The position numbers were made by a program, and so were the translations under genes. This document shows positions 16,831 to 25,263 of a DNA stretch of 64,000 bases, piece by piece (position 1 is the stretch's first letter; every line of letters begins with the position of its first letter). A model generated the notes under the pieces. It saw nothing but the letters and a program-made list of their open reading frames with translations, was not told the origin of the DNA and made no database searches. The stretch spans positions 2,666,001 through 2,730,000 of the forward strand of contig NZ_CP090063.1 in the NCBI RefSeq assembly GCF_021391495.1, given 5' to 3'. Source of the stretch: Amycolatopsis acidiphila (GTDB taxonomy: Bacteria > Actinomycetota > Actinomycetes > Mycobacteriales > Pseudonocardiaceae).

Positions 16831-18227
16831 CGTCTCTCACTCTCCAGCGCCGTGGTCAGGGCCTGGTTGGCCGTGACGAGCCGGGCCTTGAGCGCGCCGG
16901 GATCATAGGTTCCGCCGGCGGCCAGCTCGGCGAAACTCGGCTTCACCGCGGTCGAGAGCAACGGCGAGACCTGCGCGAAGGATGGCGACCACGGTGTCGG
17001 CGCCGCGTTGGTGGCGGAGTCGTAGATGGTCTTCCACACTCCCTGCCGCGTCTCGGGATGGGCCGTGAAGGTCTCGGTGGTGATGGGAAGCCCGCCGACC
17101 TCCTGCCACGTCAGCCGCTGCACGTCGGGATCGCCCATCATCCTGGCGAGTCCGAGTGCCAGCTCCCTTTTGCTGCTGTACTTGGAAATGGCCCAGGTCG
17201 CGCCGCCGAAGTAGCTCTGCACGGGCCGCGTGCCGGCGGGTAACGCCGGCCGGCCGTAGGGCACCGTCGGGTTGCCCGCGAGCGCCCAGTCGCCGGCGAC
17301 GCTGGTGCCGGCCATGCTGCTGATCGCCTGGGTGAAGCCACAGGCGAACATCGCCGTCCGCCCGGAGGTGAACTGCTTCACCTGCTCGGCCGAAACATTC
17401 GTGGCGTCCCGTTTGCCGGCGATCCGGTACTTCGCGATCCAGTCCAGCCAGAAGGTCGTCGCCTCGAACACCTCGGGTGAGTTCAGCTGCGACCTGGTCC
17501 CGTCCGGACTGATCAGCTGGCCGCCCAGCTGCGCGGCGAGCAGCCAGATCACGTGCCACGGCTCGGAAGCCTCCGCAGCACCCATCCCGACCGCGTACCG
17601 GTCCTGCTCCGGCGCGGACAACTGCCGGCCGACGTCGACGAAGTCCGTCCAGGTGGTCGGGGCAGCCGTGATACCCGCCTCCTGGAACTTCTTCCTGTTG
17701 TAGTACATGGCCATCGTCGAGGCGTAGTAGGGGATGGCCACCAGTTCGGTTGTGCTCCGGCCGCATGCCGCCAGCGCCGACGGCAGGTACCGGTCCTTCC
17801 CGCCCACCGCGGCCCAATCGCTGTCCGAGAGCACCTCGAACACGCCGACGGCCTGGCCGGTGGGCAGTGTCTGCGGGCTGACCTCGAAGATGTCCGGCCC
17901 GTCCCGGCTGGTCGCGGCGGTGATGACCGAGGTGGTGACCGCCGAGCCGAGCGTCACGACGTTGAACTTCGCCGAAGCACCGGGATACGCGGCCTCGAAC
18001 TTCCTGCGCATCAGATCGAGTATGCGTCGCTGGCCGGCCGGCGCGGTGGGACTTTGCGCCACCTGGACGATGACCTGGTGGGGGTCGGAGCCTCGCCCGC
18101 AGGAGCTGAGCAAGGACGTTCCGGCCACCCCGGCGAGGCCCAGCCCGCCGATCTTGAGCACGCTCCGCCTGGACACGGGTTGCCCGGCCGGTGGTGCGAG
18201 CCGATCCGGGGTGGTCTCCTGCGCCAT
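16827..18227 (-). CDS. Extracellular sugar-binding lipoprotein with Tat-type signal
   Basis: A 466-aa family-1 solute-binding protein that captures the sugar outside the membrane. The signal has twin arginines in SRRSVLKIGG (residues 19-28), a hydrophobic stretch and lipobox LLSSC with Cys43, so it probably leaves through the Tat route and is then lipidated. The body shows FEAAYPGASAKFNVVTLG, AIPYYASTMAMYYNRKKFQEAG and FTSGRTAMFACGFTQAI, all typical of the family. ATG 18227 is chosen because AAAGGAG lies 8 bp before it. It is the first gene of the minus-strand operon and lies downstream of the promoter-operator at 18398-18444. Confidence 0.9.
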   Translation of the reverse strand: MAQETTPDRLAPPAGQPVSRRSVLKIGGLGLAGVAGTSLLSSCGRGSDPHQVIVQVAQSPTAPAGQRRILDLMRRKFEAAYPGASAKFNVVTLGSAVTTSVITAATSRDGPDIFEVSPQTLPTGQAVGVFEVLSDSDWAAVGGKDRYLPSALAACGRSTTELVAIPYYASTMAMYYNRKKFQEAGITAAPTTWTDFVDVGRQLSAPEQDRYAVGMGAAEASEPWHVIWLLAAQLGGQLISPDGTRSQLNSPEVFEATTFWLDWIAKYRIAGKRDATNVSAEQVKQFTSGRTAMFACGFTQAISSMAGTSVAGDWALAGNPTVPYGRPALPAGTRPVQSYFGGATWAISKYSSKRELALGLARMMGDPDVQRLTWQEVGGLPITTETFTAHPETRQGVWKTIYDSATNAAPTPWSPSFAQVSPLLSTAVKPSFAELAAGGTYDPGALKARLVTANQALTTALESERR

Positions 18228-18397
18228 GCTCCACGCTCCTTTGTGGACTTCCTGCTTCGTTGCAGACAGGAGTGCCATACGTCATCGGTGCTTCCCCGCG
18301 GCTTCCGGAGACGACCTGGCCGGTCGAGGTACCGTTGCGCATTCAGCGACCGGTGCTGGTGACGGAGTCGTCCGGCACAGCCCGGCCCAGCTCTGTC

Positions 18398-18444
18398 GGA
18401 ATGCGCTTTCCCGAAGTTTTGCATGTTGCTTGATCCACTGTCAA
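18398..18444 (-). promoter_or_regulatory. Promoter and LacI operator of the locus C transporter operon
   Basis: Read on the minus strand: -35 TTGACA (18444-18439), 18-bp spacer, -10-like AAAACT (18420-18415), then the near-palindrome GGGAAAGCGCATTCC (18412-18398) overlapping the expected start point. The operator is a LacI-family type with central GCGC. The same 15 bp occurs inverted at 20300-20314. The -10 is weak (3 of 6). Between this site and 18227 lies a leader of about 180 nt with no gene. Confidence 0.7.
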
Positions 18445-18507
18445 TATCCGGGTGCACACCCGCTCCGGTCATGGCACGGGCGCCGGTCATCACGTAGGTT
18501 CTGAGTT

Positions 18508-18527
18508 CGGATGCCGATGCGCATCCG
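18508..18527. promoter_or_regulatory. Inverted repeat upstream of the acyltransferase gene
   Basis: CGGATGC (18508-18514) pairs with GCATCCG (18521-18527) around 6 bp. It lies 75 bp before the acyltransferase start and could be an operator; it does not match the LacI site and has no second copy that I noticed. Confidence 0.25.
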
Positions 18528-18601
18528 GCTCACCGGTTGGGTGCGTTCAGGCGGAACTGGCGCCACAGCGAGGGTCTCGCAGCGACAAGGCAGGAGAAGC
18601 G

Positions 18602-20290
18602 ATGGGGTCACCGGCGCAGGATCGTCGCGATCTGTTCACCCGCTACGACCTCGGTGTCTCACCGTTCTGGTCCGAAGCCACGCCGCAGGAGCAGGACGCC
18701 CAGCGCGACTGGCACGCGACCATCGCCGCCCGCGGCAACGTCCGGTTCGGTCATCAGTCCTTCGTTTCACCGCTTGCCGCCGTGTACGCGGACAACCTCG
18801 TGATCGGCGACCACAGCTACCTCGCCGCACACGTGTACGTCTACGGTGATCACGAGATCGGCGAGAACTGCACGCTCAACCCGTTCTCGGAGCTACGGGG
18901 CCTGGTCCGCATGGGCGACGGCGTACGGGTCGGCGCGCACACCTCCATCCTCGGCTTCAACCACCGCATGGAGCCGGACGAACCGATCTATCGGCAGGGG
19001 TTGACCCACAAGGGGATCACGATCGGCGACGACGTCTGGATCGGTTCGCACGTGGTCATCGTCGACGGCGTCACCATCGGCGCGCACAGCGTGATCGGGG
19101 CCGGTTCCGTCGTGACCAAGGATGTTCCCGCGTGGACGGTGGCCGCGGGGAATCCCGCACGGCCCATCCGGGACCGGCGCTCGGCATCGTCGAAGGCGCC
19201 GAAGGATCTGGGTATCAGGTTGCACCGGCTGGGCGAAAAGGCCCGTGAGCAGGCCGCCGAGGTACTGGCACGCTGCTGGCACGGTGACGCCGCGAGCGGG
19301 ACCTTCCTGGATCACCCGGGCGCCTCGCGCACCCTGCGCGCGTGGTGCGACGCGACCGAACTGGCGGACCTGCTGCTCGGTTCAGCGCCACCGCAGACCG
19401 CCAAGGATCGTATCGTCGACCTGTTGCGATCGAACCAGGATCCGGAGACCGGCCTGGTGCCTGAACTCTCGGACACGGGAACGCCCGGCTCGGCCGCGCC
19501 CTCGATGGACGGCCATGCCCCGGTGAACTACCACGTCCTGGCCGCCGGGTACGCCCTGGAACTGCTCGGCTCGCGCTTCCCGCACCCGATTCGTTCGGTG
19601 GCCGACCTTTCCGCCGTCGAGCTGCGGACGAGGTTGGACCAGCTGCCCTGGGGCGAGGAAGGCTGGCGTGCGGGTTCCTGGGTGGACTCCGTCGGCACGG
19701 CGTTCCACCGGAACCAGGCCGACTTCGGCATGGCCGGTGAGGTCGAGACGTTGTTCGGCTGGCTGCTGTTGCGTTGCGACCGCGCCACCGGTCTGTGGGG
19801 GCGTCCCGACGACCGCAGCCGCTGGCTGGAGCCGGTCAACGGGTTCTACCGTCTCACGCGGGGCACGTTCGCCCAGTTCGGCGTGCCACTTCCGTACCCC
19901 GAGCGCACCATCGACAGCGTGCTCGCCCATGCCGTCGACGAGACCTATTTCCGGGCCGACCGTGGCACCGCGTGCAACGTCCTGGACGTGATCCACCCCC
20001 TTTGGCTCTGCGCCAGGCAAACCGGACATCGCCGCGCGGAGGGGGAGCGATGGGCACGAGCACAGCTGGACCGGGTGCTGAGGTCGTGGCAGGACGGCGC
20101 CGGTTTCAGTTTCGCGCTCGAGACCGGGCATGGTCCCGAGCGCACACCCGGTCTGCTGGGGACCGAAATGTGGTTGTCCATCACCTGGTTGCTCGCCGAC
20201 CAGCTGGGACTGAGCGACTCGCTCGGCTATCGGCCGCGGGGGGTACACCGGCCGGAACCACAGGCCGGTGTACCCGGCCGGAGGCGGTGA
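18602..20290 (+). CDS. Hexapeptide-repeat acyltransferase fused to an alpha-helical (toroid-like) domain
   Basis: A 562-aa two-domain protein. Residues about 45-190 form a left-handed beta-helix acyltransferase (NPFSELRG, VRVGAHTSILGFNHRM, then GITIGDDVWIGSHVVIVDGVTIGAHSVIGAGSVVTKDVPAW as consecutive hexapeptides, with the catalytic-type His in FNHRM). Residues about 210-550 are helical with repeated W- and G-rich loops (HRNQADFGMAGEVETLFGWL, DETYFRADRGTACNVLDVI), resembling alpha/alpha-toroid folds. The usual acetyltransferase is near 190-220 aa, so this is a fusion. ATG 18602 follows AGGAGAAGCG. The extreme 3' end codes through a strong hairpin. Possible role: O-acylation or deacylation-linked handling of a glycan; unproven. 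Confidence 0.75.
   Translation: MGSPAQDRRDLFTRYDLGVSPFWSEATPQEQDAQRDWHATIAARGNVRFGHQSFVSPLAAVYADNLVIGDHSYLAAHVYVYGDHEIGENCTLNPFSELRGLVRMGDGVRVGAHTSILGFNHRMEPDEPIYRQGLTHKGITIGDDVWIGSHVVIVDGVTIGAHSVIGAGSVVTKDVPAWTVAAGNPARPIRDRRSASSKAPKDLGIRLHRLGEKAREQAAEVLARCWHGDAASGTFLDHPGASRTLRAWCDATELADLLLGSAPPQTAKDRIVDLLRSNQDPETGLVPELSDTGTPGSAAPSMDGHAPVNYHVLAAGYALELLGSRFPHPIRSVADLSAVELRTRLDQLPWGEEGWRAGSWVDSVGTAFHRNQADFGMAGEVETLFGWLLLRCDRATGLWGRPDDRSRWLEPVNGFYRLTRGTFAQFGVPLPYPERTIDSVLAHAVDETYFRADRGTACNVLDVIHPLWLCARQTGHRRAEGERWARAQLDRVLRSWQDGAGFSFALETGHGPERTPGLLGTEMWLSITWLLADQLGLSDSLGYRPRGVHRPEPQAGVPGRRR
20241..20275 (+). terminator. 13-bp hairpin inside the 3' end of the acyltransferase gene
   Basis: GGGTACACCGGCC (20241-20253) and GGCCGGTGTACCC (20263-20275) are exact complements around a 9-nt loop. 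It lies in the last codons of the acyltransferase frame, before a second gene with its own operator. It may attenuate read-through into the 2-hydroxyacid dehydrogenase, or the coding frame may once have ended before it. Confidence 0.55.
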
Positions 20291-20299
20291 GGCTGGACT

Positions 20300-20314
20300 G
20301 GGAAAGCGCATTCC
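20300..20314. promoter_or_regulatory. Second copy of the locus C LacI operator
   Basis: GGGAAAGCGCATTCC, identical to the complement of 18398-18412. It lies 44 bp before the start codon at 20358, so the 2-hydroxyacid dehydrogenase gene probably belongs to the LacI regulon. I do not see clear promoter hexamers. Confidence 0.65.
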
Positions 20315-20357
20315 CGTAGGGTCCCGGAAGGTGGTGGAGAGACCGGAGGTGGCAGAC

Positions 20358-21365
20358 GTGGCCGAGCTGGACATCGTGATCGCGATGACCCCTGAGTTCA
20401 CCGAACGGACGCTGTCGCCGGCCCTGCGTGAACGACTCGCGACGTTCGGCCGGGTCCGGGTTTCCCCGTCACCGGCCGACCACCACACACCGGCCGCCCG
20501 GGAACTGCTCGCCGGCGCCGATGTGGTGATCACCGGTACCGGGACGGCGCTGCTCGACGATGCGACACTCGCGGCCGCACCGCGGCTCGAGGCGATCGTC
20601 CACGCGGCCGGTTCGCTGCGACCGGTGGTCACCGCCGCTGCCTTCGAGCGCGGGATCCGGCTGTCCTCCCAGGCCGGGGCCAACGCCTTGCCGGTGGCCG
20701 AATACACCCTGGCGATGATCCTGCTGGAGCTCAAGGGGGTCCGGCTCGCCGAGCAGGTGTACCGCGCCGAGCGCGATGAGGTCGACGTCGACAAGCTGCT
20801 CGCCGTCAACGGCAACTACGGCCGCCGGGTGGGGATTGTGAGCGCGTCCGCCATCGGCCGCCGGGTGATCGAGCTGCTGCGGCCGTTCGATGTGGACACC
20901 GTGGTCTACGACCCCTACCTGAGTGCCGAGGCCGCGGCGGAACTGGGTGCGGCCCGGATGGATCTGCGGTCACTGTTGTCCACATCGGACTTGGTCTCGC
21001 TGCATGCCCCGTTGCTGCCCGAGACCCGCGGTATGATCGGCACGACCGAGCTCGCCGCACTGCGCGACGGCGCGATCTTGGTCAACACCGCCCGAGGTGC
21101 GCTGGTCGACCAGCAGGCGCTGATCCGAGAGCTCGTCGAGGGCCGTATCCGTGCGGTCATCGATGTCACCGATCCCGAAGTGCCCGAACCGGGATCTCCA
21201 CTGTGGAGTCTGGACAACGTGGTGCTCACGCCGCACGTGGCCGGATCACGCGGTCTCGAACTGCACCGGATCGGTGAGCGCGCGGTCGCCGAGGTCGGCC
21301 GCCTCGCCCGCGGCGAACCGCTGGCTCACGAGGTCACGCGCGAGGCGTACGCCATCAACGCCTGA
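20358..21365 (+). CDS. D-isomer-specific 2-hydroxyacid dehydrogenase
   Basis: A 335-aa NAD-dependent dehydrogenase. The NAD fold starts RVGIVSASAIGRRVIELLRPF, a serine-containing variant of the GxGxxG loop. Catalytic residues are in place: Arg in LVNTARGALVD, Glu in DPEVPEPGSPLW and His in VLTPHVAGSRG. The GTG at 20358 has GGAGG 8 bp upstream; an in-frame GTG three codons earlier is too close to it. It ends 32 bp before a bidirectional terminator. The LacI operator and nearby sugar genes suggest reduction or oxidation of a 2-keto or 2-hydroxy acid from the imported sugar. Confidence 0.88.
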   Translation: MAELDIVIAMTPEFTERTLSPALRERLATFGRVRVSPSPADHHTPAARELLAGADVVITGTGTALLDDATLAAAPRLEAIVHAAGSLRPVVTAAAFERGIRLSSQAGANALPVAEYTLAMILLELKGVRLAEQVYRAERDEVDVDKLLAVNGNYGRRVGIVSASAIGRRVIELLRPFDVDTVVYDPYLSAEAAAELGAARMDLRSLLSTSDLVSLHAPLLPETRGMIGTTELAALRDGAILVNTARGALVDQQALIRELVEGRIRAVIDVTDPEVPEPGSPLWSLDNVVLTPHVAGSRGLELHRIGERAVAEVGRLARGEPLAHEVTREAYAINA

Positions 21366-21397
21366 CAACTCGGGATCTGCCTTCGAGAACTGGGGGT

Positions 21398-21438
21398 GCA
21401 CCGCTCCTCCACCGCACGGAGCGGAGGAGGAGCGGTGC
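21398..21438. terminator. Bidirectional terminator between convergent loci C and D
   Basis: GCACCGCTCCTCC (21398-21410) and GGAGGAGCGGTGC (21426-21438) are exact complements with a 15-nt loop. It lies between the stops of two convergent genes (21365 and 21446), the expected place for a shared terminator. There is no long T-run, as is common in high-GC genomes. Confidence 0.75.
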
Positions 21439-21445
21439 TTCAGCG

Positions 21446-23248
21446 TCAGCTCACGCGGCGTATTTCGTACCGCACCGGGCCGCGGCCGGACAGGTCGAGC
21501 CGGACCATCCCGACCAAGCCGTGGCGCGACTCGTAGCCGTGGGCGAGGTGCACCACGCGCTCGGTCGGACGTTCCGCGACGATCTCGACCACTTCGGTGC
21601 CGGAGGTCAGCCGGACCCGGTTGTCGGCAGTGGATACCGAGGTCACCTGACCGTCACCCCGGTCCTTCAGATACGGCACGAAGAGGCTGCAGGCGAGATC
21701 GCCCACTCCCTCGACGATCCGGACGGTGCTCCCGTCGATCTCCACCTCGATCTCGTAGCTCAGACCGTTGACCTCGGCCCCGGCAGTGAGTCGTGCGCCG
21801 GAGCCCGAGGCGTGGCGGTTTCCGGTGGGCGTCATGGCCGACAACGGGTGGATCGAACGATCGTCCCGGCGCACGCCGATGCCCAGGGTGAAGGGCAGCT
21901 GGTTGGACAACCGGTGCGCATCGGGTTCCGCGTCCGGCCGTCCGTAGTGGGTCTGTCCACCGAAGCGCAGCCGCCGGTTGAGGCCCAGGGTGATGTCGGC
22001 GATCCCGAACGAGTCGTAGCCCTTGAACGGCGCCAGGTTGACGTGCACGGACCAGCCGGAACCGTGGATCAACGAACGGTTGACAGGTTCCAGTTCGACG
22101 TGCGTCCACGGGCTGCCGACCTCGGGTGCGCTCCCTTCCCCGGTGAACCCGTCCAGGACGGCGGTGGCGAGGTAACCCAGCGGCAGGCTCACGTAGTGCG
22201 CGTCCATCGTGTAGACCTCATGGCCCACTCGCCAGTTCGCCGGCAGCGCGTTCTCCACGGGGCTGAGATCCCCCGTGGGCCGCTGACAGGCCTTCGCCGC
22301 GGCGAAGGAACGCAATGCGGCGGCGTCGGCCGCGGACGCCAGCTCGGGGTGGCTGTCCCGTAGCAGCCGGGCAGCCTGGTGGAAGTACCAGCACTGGCCG
22401 GTCAGATTCCAGAGGTGGGCGGTGCTGCGGTAGGCGCTCGCGAGCGAGCCGCTGGACAGCTGCACGCCGAGGCTGCGCCGTACGCCGGAGACGAGCAGTT
22501 GTTCCAGTGGTTCGCGGTAGACGCCGTCGTAGCCTTCGGCCAGCAGTTCCAGCAGGTGCACCCGGCACCACAGGTCGTAGGAGTTGGGCACCCCCGGCTC
22601 CCGGTAGAAACCCTTTTCCAGATCGATCGCGTTCTTCCAGTCGATCTCCACCTGGGTCGCCTGCCGCAACTCCCGGTAGAAGCCGTGGTCGACGTCCGGA
22701 TCGTCGCTGAAAAACGGTTCCAGCCACTTGTCCACGTCGTCGCGGTCGTAGGGTGACAGCCCTTCCTGGATCCGTTGCCACTCGCCGAGAATCCAGACGG
22801 CCGCCCAGTTGACGGGAGGTCGTTCGGAGAAGGCGTCCGGGACCTCGACCCGGCGGATCTTGTCGATCATCGGCTCCAGGTCCGTGTCGCCGAGCCGGCG
22901 GAGCAGCCGGAGGGTGCGCATGACCGGTGGCCACATGAAGTCGCGCAGGTTGCGGAAACCCGGGCTCCCGACGGCGTGGGTGAAGTCGGCGGCCGGCGGC
23001 GTGGCGTCGTCGGGATCGAGCATGTGCCGCAGGGTCGCGTGCACCCCGCGGGCGGCCGCGTCCATGAGGCGGCGGCGTTCGTCCCCGGTGGCCGTGCTCG
23101 CCAGAACCGCGTTGACGTAGGCGTAGTACGCCGTGCCGTACTGCGCGGGCTCACCGAAGACGGGATCGTTCAGCTCCCCGGACTCCTGTAGGTGTGGCGC
23201 CAGTGCCGCGGCGGCCTGCCTGATCAGTTCCAGTGCTGGGTTCTGCAC
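21446..23248 (-). CDS. Large helical/beta protein of the xyloside locus, function unknown
   Basis: A 600-aa protein I cannot name. The first two thirds are helical, with aromatic-rich loops (PAQYGTAYYAYVNAVLAS, WILGEWQRIQEGLSPYDRDD, AHLWNLTGQCWYFHQAARLL, VYTMDAHYVSLPLGYLATA), as in alpha/alpha-toroid glycosidases and lyases. The last third is beta-rich and ends in GPVRYEIRRVS. The overall layout recalls heparinase II/III-type lyases or other toroid-plus-sandwich carbohydrate enzymes. There is no signal peptide, so it acts in the cytoplasm. GTG 23248 follows GGAGAGACG. It is the last gene of the binding protein and permease operon, so it probably acts on the imported oligosaccharide. Confidence 0.6.
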   Translation of the reverse strand: MQNPALELIRQAAAALAPHLQESGELNDPVFGEPAQYGTAYYAYVNAVLASTATGDERRRLMDAAARGVHATLRHMLDPDDATPPAADFTHAVGSPGFRNLRDFMWPPVMRTLRLLRRLGDTDLEPMIDKIRRVEVPDAFSERPPVNWAAVWILGEWQRIQEGLSPYDRDDVDKWLEPFFSDDPDVDHGFYRELRQATQVEIDWKNAIDLEKGFYREPGVPNSYDLWCRVHLLELLAEGYDGVYREPLEQLLVSGVRRSLGVQLSSGSLASAYRSTAHLWNLTGQCWYFHQAARLLRDSHPELASAADAAALRSFAAAKACQRPTGDLSPVENALPANWRVGHEVYTMDAHYVSLPLGYLATAVLDGFTGEGSAPEVGSPWTHVELEPVNRSLIHGSGWSVHVNLAPFKGYDSFGIADITLGLNRRLRFGGQTHYGRPDAEPDAHRLSNQLPFTLGIGVRRDDRSIHPLSAMTPTGNRHASGSGARLTAGAEVNGLSYEIEVEIDGSTVRIVEGVGDLACSLFVPYLKDRGDGQVTSVSTADNRVRLTSGTEVVEIVAERPTERVVHLAHGYESRHGLVGMVRLDLSGRGPVRYEIRRVS

Positions 23249-23282
23249 CGTCTCTCCGTTCTGTAGCTGGTTGCGGTTCGGG

Positions 23283-24176
23283 TCAGATGGCGGTGACGGA
23301 ACCGGCGCTGAGGCCCTGCACCATTCGCCGTTGGAACACCAGGTACAGCACCACCACCGGAATCGAGCTGACGACCCCGGCCGCCATCAGCTGGCCGTAC
23401 AGCGGCAGTCCGGTACCGGTGGCGTTGTTCGCGAACTGGTCCATCGTGACCGCGAGCGTCTCGGTTTGCGACCGGGTGAGGACGCTGGCGAACAGCACGT
23501 CGTTCCACCCGACCAGGAAGGAGAACACGAAGGCGACCACCATCGCCGGCACGGCGATCGGCAGGATGATCCGGAACAGCGCGCCGATCCGGGTGCATCC
23601 GTCGACGAAGGCGGCTTCTTCCAGCTCCCGGGGGACGGTGCGCAGGTAGGTCACCATCAGCCAGGTCGACAGCGGCAGGCCGAAGGTCATGTAGGTGATG
23701 ACGATCGCGTTGAAGTTGCCGATGAACTGGATACCGCTCAGCGTCTGCAGCCAGGAGAACACGACGAACAGGGGCAGCAGGAGCGTCGTGCCGGGCACGG
23801 TCTGGGTGGCGATCAGGGAGTAGAGGAAGGTCTTCTGCCCCCGGAACCGCAACCGGGCGAGCGGATAGGCCGCCAACGCGCCGAACACGACGGACAGCAA
23901 CGACGCGGACCCGGAGATGGCCAGGGTGTTGAACAGGCCCGCTGCCAGCGGTGCCTGCGACCACATCGTGACGTAGTTGCCGAATCGCAGTCCCCACAGC
24001 GAAACGTCGCCCAGCGCGACTTTGGCATCGGGTGTGACGGAGAGCAGAAGCATGTAGCCGACGGGGAGAACCACCGCTGCGAGACAGGCCAGCACCACAC
24101 CTCGGCTGACCCACCGCGGTAGCAGGCGGTCGACATCGCCTGCGCGCCACCGGGTGTGCGTCGAGTTCGACGCCAT
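23283..24176 (-). CDS. Carbohydrate ABC transporter permease (MalG-like), locus D
   Basis: A 297-aa membrane protein with six predicted segments. EAA loop: PRELEEAAFVDGCTRIGALF. It follows the MalF-like gene after 27 bp. As in locus C there is no dedicated ATPase gene. Its partner is the MalF-like protein encoded at 24204-25187. Confidence 0.92.
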   Translation of the reverse strand: MASNSTHTRWRAGDVDRLLPRWVSRGVVLACLAAVVLPVGYMLLLSVTPDAKVALGDVSLWGLRFGNYVTMWSQAPLAAGLFNTLAISGSASLLSVVFGALAAYPLARLRFRGQKTFLYSLIATQTVPGTTLLLPLFVVFSWLQTLSGIQFIGNFNAIVITYMTFGLPLSTWLMVTYLRTVPRELEEAAFVDGCTRIGALFRIILPIAVPAMVVAFVFSFLVGWNDVLFASVLTRSQTETLAVTMDQFANNATGTGLPLYGQLMAAGVVSSIPVVVLYLVFQRRMVQGLSAGSVTAI

Positions 24177-24203
24177 ATCGATCGTCCTCCTTTGCGAGCG
24201 GGT

Positions 24204-25187
24204 CTATTCCGCCCGGCTCGCGATACGCGTCATGCGCAGGTACAGGTAACCGGGGATCATCAGCAGGATGATGGTGATGACGGCGAGGGCGGCCGCGAGG
24301 CCGTAGTCGAACGAAGTGAACGCGTAGAAGTAAGTGGAAATCGGCAGGGACGCCGCGGAGGAGGGCGGGGGCGAGGAGAACATCACGTAGGCCAGCGTGA
24401 AATTGCCGAAATGGTTGAGTGTGGACAACAGAATCGCGAGCAGCAGCAGGCCACGGATCTGGGGCAGCACGATGGTGAAGAGCTTGCGCACCGGCGAAGC
24501 ACCGTCCAAAGTGGCCGCTTCGTAATGCTCGCGCGGAATGGTCTGCAACCCCGCCAGCACCATCAGGTAGATGAACGGCCAGGTCGCCCAGATGTCGGTC
24601 ACCGTCATGGCCCAGAACGCGTTGGGCCCGATGAGCCAGTAGGTGTTGGCGTCGGCGATGCCGAGGTCGGCCAGAATCCGGTCGACCAGGCCATGTTGGT
24701 TGAGAAACAGGACCCGGGCGAGCAAGGCGGTGACGAAGGTCGGGATCACGTAGGGAACCAGGTACAGGGCGCGCACGAGGCCCCTGCCCCGGAACCGGCG
24801 GTGCACCGACACCGCGGCGAGACAGCCGATCGGTGTCACCACCAAGGTCGTCAACAGGGAAAAGGCGACGCTGATCCCGAGCGAGCGCAATGCGCTCACG
24901 CCGAGCACATTGCTCGACCGGAACGCGTCCGCGAAATTGCGGAAGCCGACCAGCGGGGCGTGCACCCATTCCCGGAGCGTGCTCACATCCAGCTTGAGGA
25001 AGCTGAGATAGAAGGAGATCACGACGGGTACGAAGACGATGACGAGCAAGGCCAGCGCACACGGGATCAGCATCACCAGAGGCCGGTCCAGCGTTCGGGA
25101 CACCCACCGCGGGACTCGGCGCCGCGCACGGGGCGGCGGGGACGCGGCAGGAAGAACACGGGGATCGTCGACGGCGGAGGATGGCAA
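24204..25187 (-). CDS. Carbohydrate ABC transporter permease (MalF-like), locus D
   Basis: A 327-aa membrane subunit. EAA loop: PREHYEAATLDGASPVRKLF. The start is taken as TTG at 25187, because it follows GAAAGAAAGGCACGATC and leaves the binding-protein stop and an 11-bp hairpin as the intergenic gap. A longer in-frame reading would begin inside the binding-protein gene and is Arg/Pro-rich. First membrane segment: PLVMLIPCALALLVIVFV. Confidence 0.88.
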   Translation of the reverse strand: MPSSAVDDPRVLPAASPPPRARRRVPRWVSRTLDRPLVMLIPCALALLVIVFVPVVISFYLSFLKLDVSTLREWVHAPLVGFRNFADAFRSSNVLGVSALRSLGISVAFSLLTTLVVTPIGCLAAVSVHRRFRGRGLVRALYLVPYVIPTFVTALLARVLFLNQHGLVDRILADLGIADANTYWLIGPNAFWAMTVTDIWATWPFIYLMVLAGLQTIPREHYEAATLDGASPVRKLFTIVLPQIRGLLLLAILLSTLNHFGNFTLAYVMFSSPPPSSAASLPISTYFYAFTSFDYGLAAALAVITIILLMIPGYLYLRMTRIASRAE

Positions 25188-25219
25188 GATCGTGCCTTTC
25201 TTTCGTCCCGGCGGCGAGC

Positions 25220-25257
25220 GCCGCCCGATCGGCGGTCCCGTCCGCTGATCGGGCGGC
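25220..25257 (-). terminator. Intercistronic hairpin after the binding-protein gene
   Basis: GCCGCCCGATC (25220-25230) and GATCGGGCGGC (25247-25257) are exact complements with a 16-nt loop, lying between the binding-protein stop and the permease start. Such hairpins commonly protect or partly terminate the message so that the binding protein is made in excess of the permeases. Confidence 0.65.
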
Positions 25258-25263
25258 TGCCGT

